Shown piece after piece: positions 1 to 6,300 of a DNA stretch of 12,936 nucleotides. The notes below the pieces were generated by a model. That model ran no database searches. It had not been told where the DNA came from and saw nothing but the letters and a program-made list of their open reading frames with translations. The number at the start of each line of letters is the position of its first letter. Position 1 is the stretch's first letter. The translations under genes were made by a program, and so were the position numbers. This DNA comes from Saccoglossus kowalevskii (Eukaryota; Hemichordata; Enteropneusta; Harrimaniidae): NCBI RefSeq assembly GCF_000003605.2, contig NW_003135336.1, positions 322,385 through 335,320 on the forward strand. The letters run 5' to 3'.

Positions 1-296
1 TGACAATCCGATTTGACGCTCGGGATTTTACATTTTGTAAGAAACACTTTCACTTCATATTATTAGAACATGCAGTAAAACGTATACATGTGTATTGGAA
101 TACTTTCACGAAATCAAAAGCAACTTACTATGACTTCCAAGACGATTTTTTCGGATGTGCAATCAACGTATTAGTCTACCCACATATTTTTACCAAGTAT
201 GTCGACAACTTGTATTCATGCAATATATCTGCGAAACATATGCGAATGCTTAACATGTGTTTCCATAGCAACCAATCTGATTTTATTAGCGCCGAC
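1..296 (+). other. Upstream region: 5' UTR, intron or promoter of the gene
   Basis: An open frame runs through here from an ATG at 90 in frame with exon 1, but its translation has no recognisable motif and could be chance in AT-rich DNA. A plausible splice acceptor (pyrimidine-rich, ending TTATTAG at 289) lies just before the ATG at 297. This part may therefore be an intron whose upstream exon is outside the window. No convincing TATA box or initiator is visible. Confidence 0.4.
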
Positions 297-329
297 ATGA
301 CTATTTGTGGCGACAATATATTGATTCAG
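297..329 (+). CDS. Exon 1 (or internal exon 290-329): cytoplasmic N-terminus
   Basis: The ATG at 297 sits in a favourable context (GCCGACATGA) and opens a frame coding [11 protein letters not shown], which ends at CAG|GTAAAT, a good donor, in phase 0. The next exon starts in phase 0, so the join holds. An acceptor-like TTATTAG at 281-289 means this may instead be an internal exon starting at 290, with an earlier start codon outside the window. The first codon is therefore the least certain point of the gene model. The peptide would be the short cytoplasmic tail of a type II membrane protein. Confidence 0.45.
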
Positions 330-3300
330 GTAAATGCATTGTGGCTATCGGATTATATGTCCAAATACATTAAACAGAATCAAACACTTGTGCTTAGTCA
401 CTAATCACTGTAATTAGACTTGTATGTTCTGTATTCATATGTGCTACATATTTATACGATGCATTTCTCAGACTGTCGTGAGCAGTGGAAGTAGAAAAAG
501 GCTGGGTGTTATCTTAGCAACAGTATTAACTGTATCCGTTCTTGGAGGTGGTGGCATTGGATCATATTTTGGTGAGTATCACGTGATGTAATTTTGTAAC
601 TATAAATATTAGCATAATTTGTATATTATAAGCGATTACTCAGTTAATTTAATAGACTGATGTAGAACATGATTAGTACAATTCAAATTTGCCATTAATC
701 GTTAAGCACATATGATCCAATATAACCATTATTAATATTATAATATATATTAATATTCTATAATATGTTCTAACTGAATATTTACATAGTAATAACACAT
801 AATAATAAAACAAATATATAAATTCATTGTAATTTTCTACATCTTTTGGTATTACTGAACCAATGCATTTTATGTGTTTATACGTATTTATTTTGTTTTC
901 TTCAGGAATTATTGGTTCTCAATCGACTGGCACAGGTAATCGAATTGTGTTGTTGAACTCCTCCCATTATACGTTATTCGCCAATTGTTGTCGGGATATC
1001 GCTGAGAATAAGGAAACCACACAATTTGTTCCCCCTCCCCTATTTACCGTCATCGCGTTCACTGTTTTGCTGACCATAGAAATCATGAGAAACAAGAAAT
1101 GAGTTACAATAAACATCATTAGTTAGTTAATTACTTATTTTAATATTCTGGTATTTTCTGCTTTCAGCATTGGTGTCGGCAAATGTAGAGCTGTCAAGTC
1201 AGCCACACGCCACTCTTGACATAGTACTTTGGTGGCTCAAGGTATTTCAATTGCACATTGATATACATATTAGCTCCAGTAGTGACGCTGTTAGTGGACC
1301 TGCATCTGCGTTATTTGCAGTTGAAGTGTTCCTCAAAATGGATGATGTAGACCCTGGCACAGCCAAGTTACAAGAGGAGAATAGCGACGTACTAAACCAT
1401 CGATTAATAGGATCTATCCTTGGCGATGAAGTAACATTTGATGATGATGTCATCATCGCTCTAGATATTCAACCAGTAGAAATGGACTTCGGAGAGCTGG
1501 TGTGCAACCATTACAGTGAGATCTGTGTAGAAATCAGACCAGTAGAAGATACTATCTGGCAATGGAAATCTGACGAAGAATTCAAGACAGCGTGTATTGA
1601 CCTCGGAATGTGTCAATGTAAGTGTAAATATATCCCATTAACGCAAATAACATATACCTCCCTCTATGAGACGTAAATTAATTTTACCTCTTTATTCTGT
1701 CAAATAGACCCAATCGATGCCGATGACTTGCAGCATATGGTCTGACCTACCAGGTACATAACTCTAGCAGTGAAACTATAGTATAGAAACTATAGTATTT
1801 GATATTGACATCGGGATCAGCAACGAATCGCAATCTTACAGTGATGTTGCAGACTCTCTGTTTTCCGTGTCCCTTTACTTCTCTGACGAGTTTGGAGAAT
1901 ATATTTCATCAAAATCACCAATCCAGGAATTGCCAAGTGATATGATCATGATGGCACCAGGAGCTTTTATCAATCTCGCGAATATCAGTGTAAATTACGA
2001 CCTCACAGGAATGGGCTGTGCTCAAAATCTCTACTTGTGTGTTGATGTTGGCCCGAGAAGCGACTCCCCTTGGATATGGTCGGTTGCAGATGTCGTCATT
2101 ACTGATTGTCTTCCTGTTGTAACATGTCAAAGTAAGTCGGTAATTTGTATTGTTAATTATAGTAAGTACTCGTACATGTATGAGATTTGTGCTATCAGTT
2201 GGTGTATTTGTAGTTAAATGCTTTCAAAAATACAACCATCTATGGAGATGCATTTATATTTTGTTATGTTAGCTGAATACGTAGAATAATATTAACACGT
2301 TTTGTCAGAAATATCAAAAACATACTAAATAATTCTTTGTTTCGGCTTTGAATAAATAGCAAAATTTGCATCTTAGTTGCAAGCTGGTAACTATGGTTAA
2401 TTATGTTAGTGTTTACATTGCCCAAAGATTTGCAGCATTTTTAAAGAAGTAGGCATACTGTTTATTTTACAGTACTGGGTATTTGTCCATATCTTTAATC
2501 TATCCAAGAGTTCATATATTCCCAACCTACGCTCACAGATTCAACTCAGTGAATGGCTATTGACATTTCATTGGGCGTAAAATTCAGTGTCTGCCGCATT
2601 TACATTTACTTGGTGTGTGCTGCATTCCCAATTATATCAATATTATGATAACTGTTATACTAAAACGAGAATGAATGTTTATACTTTTTAACTCCTAAAA
2701 ACCTGACTAAACAAACACAAAGTCAAAAAATAATTCAAAACTTTCTTGTTTCTATTTAGATCAAATTACTGCATCTTCTATTGATCTAATGGTCGCTACA
2801 GGAAACGATCTCAATATGATAATGGGCTCCGATAAAACTTTCACTTTAGATATCAGTATAGTAACCGACCAAGAAACAGCTGCCTTCGAAGGTGAAACAG
2901 AGTTTGTTTTCCAGACGTCACTTTATTTAGCATCCGATTCAGAAGAAGCGCGTATACCAAGCACTGTATCCTTGCCATCAACTATCATGGTATATATCAA
3001 TGTCAATCATAATTTTGAACTATTGGGAGTAATTTTTAGTGATTTCAGTTTAAATGATCTGAGCTGTGAAGATTATACACACGTTTGTGTTGACATGTCA
3101 CCTGTGGTAGGAATGTTACCGTATGAATGGACGTGGGCAAATGAAATTGCTTATGAAACCAGTTGTACGCAATTGGATGGACAATGTCAAGGTAATGTCT
3201 TATCTGTGTAATTTGCAATACATGTGTATGAAGTTGAATTTATACATAACATTTAAATCCTTTCATTTCACATTCGCATATACTATTCAATTAACAATCC

Positions 3301-6300
3301 TAAATTTAGTGATTATATTCCAATGATATATATGTACTATTCAAGCCTTCATATAGATGATCTTGAATGGCATCAATGTCACGTGATTATTGCTAAGAAT
3401 CATTCATTATGTGTGCCATACATAGAGAATGTTCTCATTTCTCTTGAACACTTCATGCGTAAGAAGAGGTCAATATATCTCCCTCTCATTCAGTCGACGG
3501 ATTTCCAACCCCCAAATAATACTAGCACCACACAAGGCCCATAATTGCTCAACTGTATTTTGGACTGCACCATTCCTCACTTGAGTAAGTCAAGTTGTTG
3601 AACACCGAGCTGGAATGAAGAAGGCATTGCTTTTATATTTGTTTTTATTTTTCCTTTTAATCTAAGTTAACCCATATGATGTCAAGTTGCAAACTATCAG
3701 CTGTTTACCAGTACTACAGTATGGTTTGTCTTCAAAATTTCGGAAGATTGTTTTTACCCCATTAATTTTGTAAACCACAGAGGATAGATGTGAATTCAGC
3801 AAATTTTGAATGATTGACATGGACACAAATTGTGGATGTTCGGTGTCTGTGTCAAAATAGCCCGTTCTCGAAATTATAATAAATATACAAAAGGGATTGA
3901 CTATGTTTGAATATTGATGAAAACCAATGGTGAACGACGTCAAACAATACATAATATACTGTGAATAATCTTTAGTTGATACCGACACCTGAATAACATA
4001 TTTCCCATTTTATTTTGTAGTTCAAGTTACCCCAGACAACCAAGATCCGTTGGTATTGGATAGTACTAATGTTGATGTAACTATGGGATATGTTGACAAT
4101 TCATTTATTGTGAATGCCGAATTTTCAACAATGGCTACCGGAACTGGTAAACTCTAATGTTGATGACCCCCAGGGCAACATGAATAATGCATTGTTGTCA
4201 GACGTATTTGCGTCCGTCGTATCAAGCGACAATGTGGATATAGTAAGCGACACAACCATTTTTTTCAGCATCATAGCAGACGGGGTTGACCTGACAGACT
4301 ATCAATGCCAACATTATCAGTACATTTGCATACGGATGTTTACTGTTCCTGAATCTGGACTGATTTATGGTGGTCCATGGGGAACTCAACCAGGTGCTAC
4401 GTGCACTCTGTTTAATTCATGTAGAAGTGAGTATGTATTGTTGCCCTATGTATAGGTATATCGGGTTTAGTACTATTTAGGATTAAAGGGCGGTAGTCGT
4501 CGCTCCACGCACTCGCGAGATATATGGCTCTCTTATAAACAAAGAAGGCGACTTTGACTGTTGCGCAGATCAACGAGTACATACTGAGACGTTACCAATC
4601 TCTAATTAGGTATTTTTAGGTGATTGGAAAGCATTGAAAAAGTCACCGGAGGTAATTAGTGCAAGTTACGTCACTTTGTGTAAAGATATGTAGTTTTCAC
4701 TCTGAATATATATAATGTAAACATTTGGTTTGTTAACCATAGATACCATCAAGTACGAATATGTTCCTGAGGCTATGAACTATGTCGATGCATCAGCATA
4801 TTGTGGAAATCTTGGCAAAACTTTATTCGATCCTTTTAATCGGATGGAACAAAACGATGGACACTACTTCCTCCAGAAATATTTTGGCAGCATAGGTAAT
4901 TAGGTTTTTGTGATTGTGTGTTTTTATAGGTTCTCTGCTTGCATGGGATGCACTCATAGTGTTGTGCGGTCTTATGTACATAACACACTCATAAACCAAG
5001 TTATTTTTTTAGATACAGAATACAGACCATAGTATTGTTCAGCTGTGCCATGTCAACTATCAGTTGTTTTTATAAAACATATATATAGCCTACACAATAT
5101 ACAATATGTGGTCCTTTGTACAAATCATACTTATAACGTTTGTGTGGTCCTATGCATACGACGCGATATGTGAGGTCGGTTGTACACGTTTGCCCGATAC
5201 AAGACTGTTTATTGTGTTTGAGTTATGTTGTAAACAACATACTCATACTTTATGTGGGGTACTTTGCGCAGGACGAGGTTATAACTTGTGTGAGATCCTT
5301 TGTACCAGACACGATCAGAATTTGTGTGAGATCAGAAGAAAAAACATATTTAAAATAATAACGAGTGCCAGGCTCTTCTATGTGTTTGATACTAAAGTTT
5401 TAATGTTGGTGTTTAGTGTTTCCAACAATTTTTATGGGTCCAAATGATCTAGAAAATGAAGGCTCATGGAGACACGTTGATGGTAGTGATTTAGAATATA
5501 GTAATTGGATTCCCGGAGAACCATCCACCAGTGGTAGCAACGAGGATTGCATGACTGCACTGTAAGTATTTATGTGTAACCAACTATAAAAATTGGGTAC
5601 GCTATGTTTTTTTGGAAAGAGGAATATGAGCTATGTCTTTTAGATCTTTGTTTAGGTTCTGTGTATTCTATTCATGTAATTGGTATAATATCACCAAAGC
5701 GATGAAGCACATTGTAAGCATCACACTTAAATGCACATGTTAAACTCGGCGATTTAAAGAAGCGTATATTGACCCAATACAGTCCCCAATATTTTGGACC
5801 GTGCACATGCGATACACAAAGTATTTTTTTCCACTTATAGGTCCATGTTATCCACAATACGAATGCAGTGATGGCACGTGTATTAATACAGACAGCCTGT
5901 GTGATTCAATTGATAACGATTGTCCCTCCAACGAAGATGAAGAGCATTGCCTCAGTAAGTAACATTTGTCCACACTTACAAGATGACTTCAGAGACTCAA
6001 CTCAATTTAACAATATTTATTTGTTTTTTACACTTAGGCGTACCTTACACCAGTTGCTACCCAGAGTTTGGCTGCAGCAATGGAGATTGTTTTGCACATG
6101 ACTTCATCTGTGACTGTCCCGACCTTATGGGCGACCCCGAATGTATGTGATATATAATACATATGATATATATGGTATCTGACTATAGAATGTACTACTG
6201 TTGGCACTAGTTAGCATAATTGTAACATTACACTGTGTTGTATTTCGTTGAACTGTGTATAGTCGCTATAAATATGCACTTATTACACGCTATTTCAGGA

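Noticed and set aside
90-404. 104-codon open frame at the window start as a full gene
   Set aside because: It runs through a good donor at 330 into intron 1, its translation has no recognisable motif, and an acceptor-like site lies inside it. Only the 297-329 part is used.
1247-1456. Minus-strand frame inside exon 4
   Set aside because: Shadow of the module 1 coding exon on the other strand.
3662-3988. 108-codon minus-strand frame in intron 6
   Set aside because: Low-complexity-like translation without a motif; it lies wholly in an intron with good borders.
4147-4173. GTAAAC...CCCCCAG as a tiny intron that might rescue module 4
   Set aside because: It would be 27 bp, shorter than any intron in the gene, and removing a multiple of three bases does not restore the frame.
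5106-5447. Cys-containing open frame across intron 8 as an extra module
   Set aside because: It follows the 36-bp tandem repeat and then overlaps exon 9 in a different frame. The cysteines come from the repeat unit.
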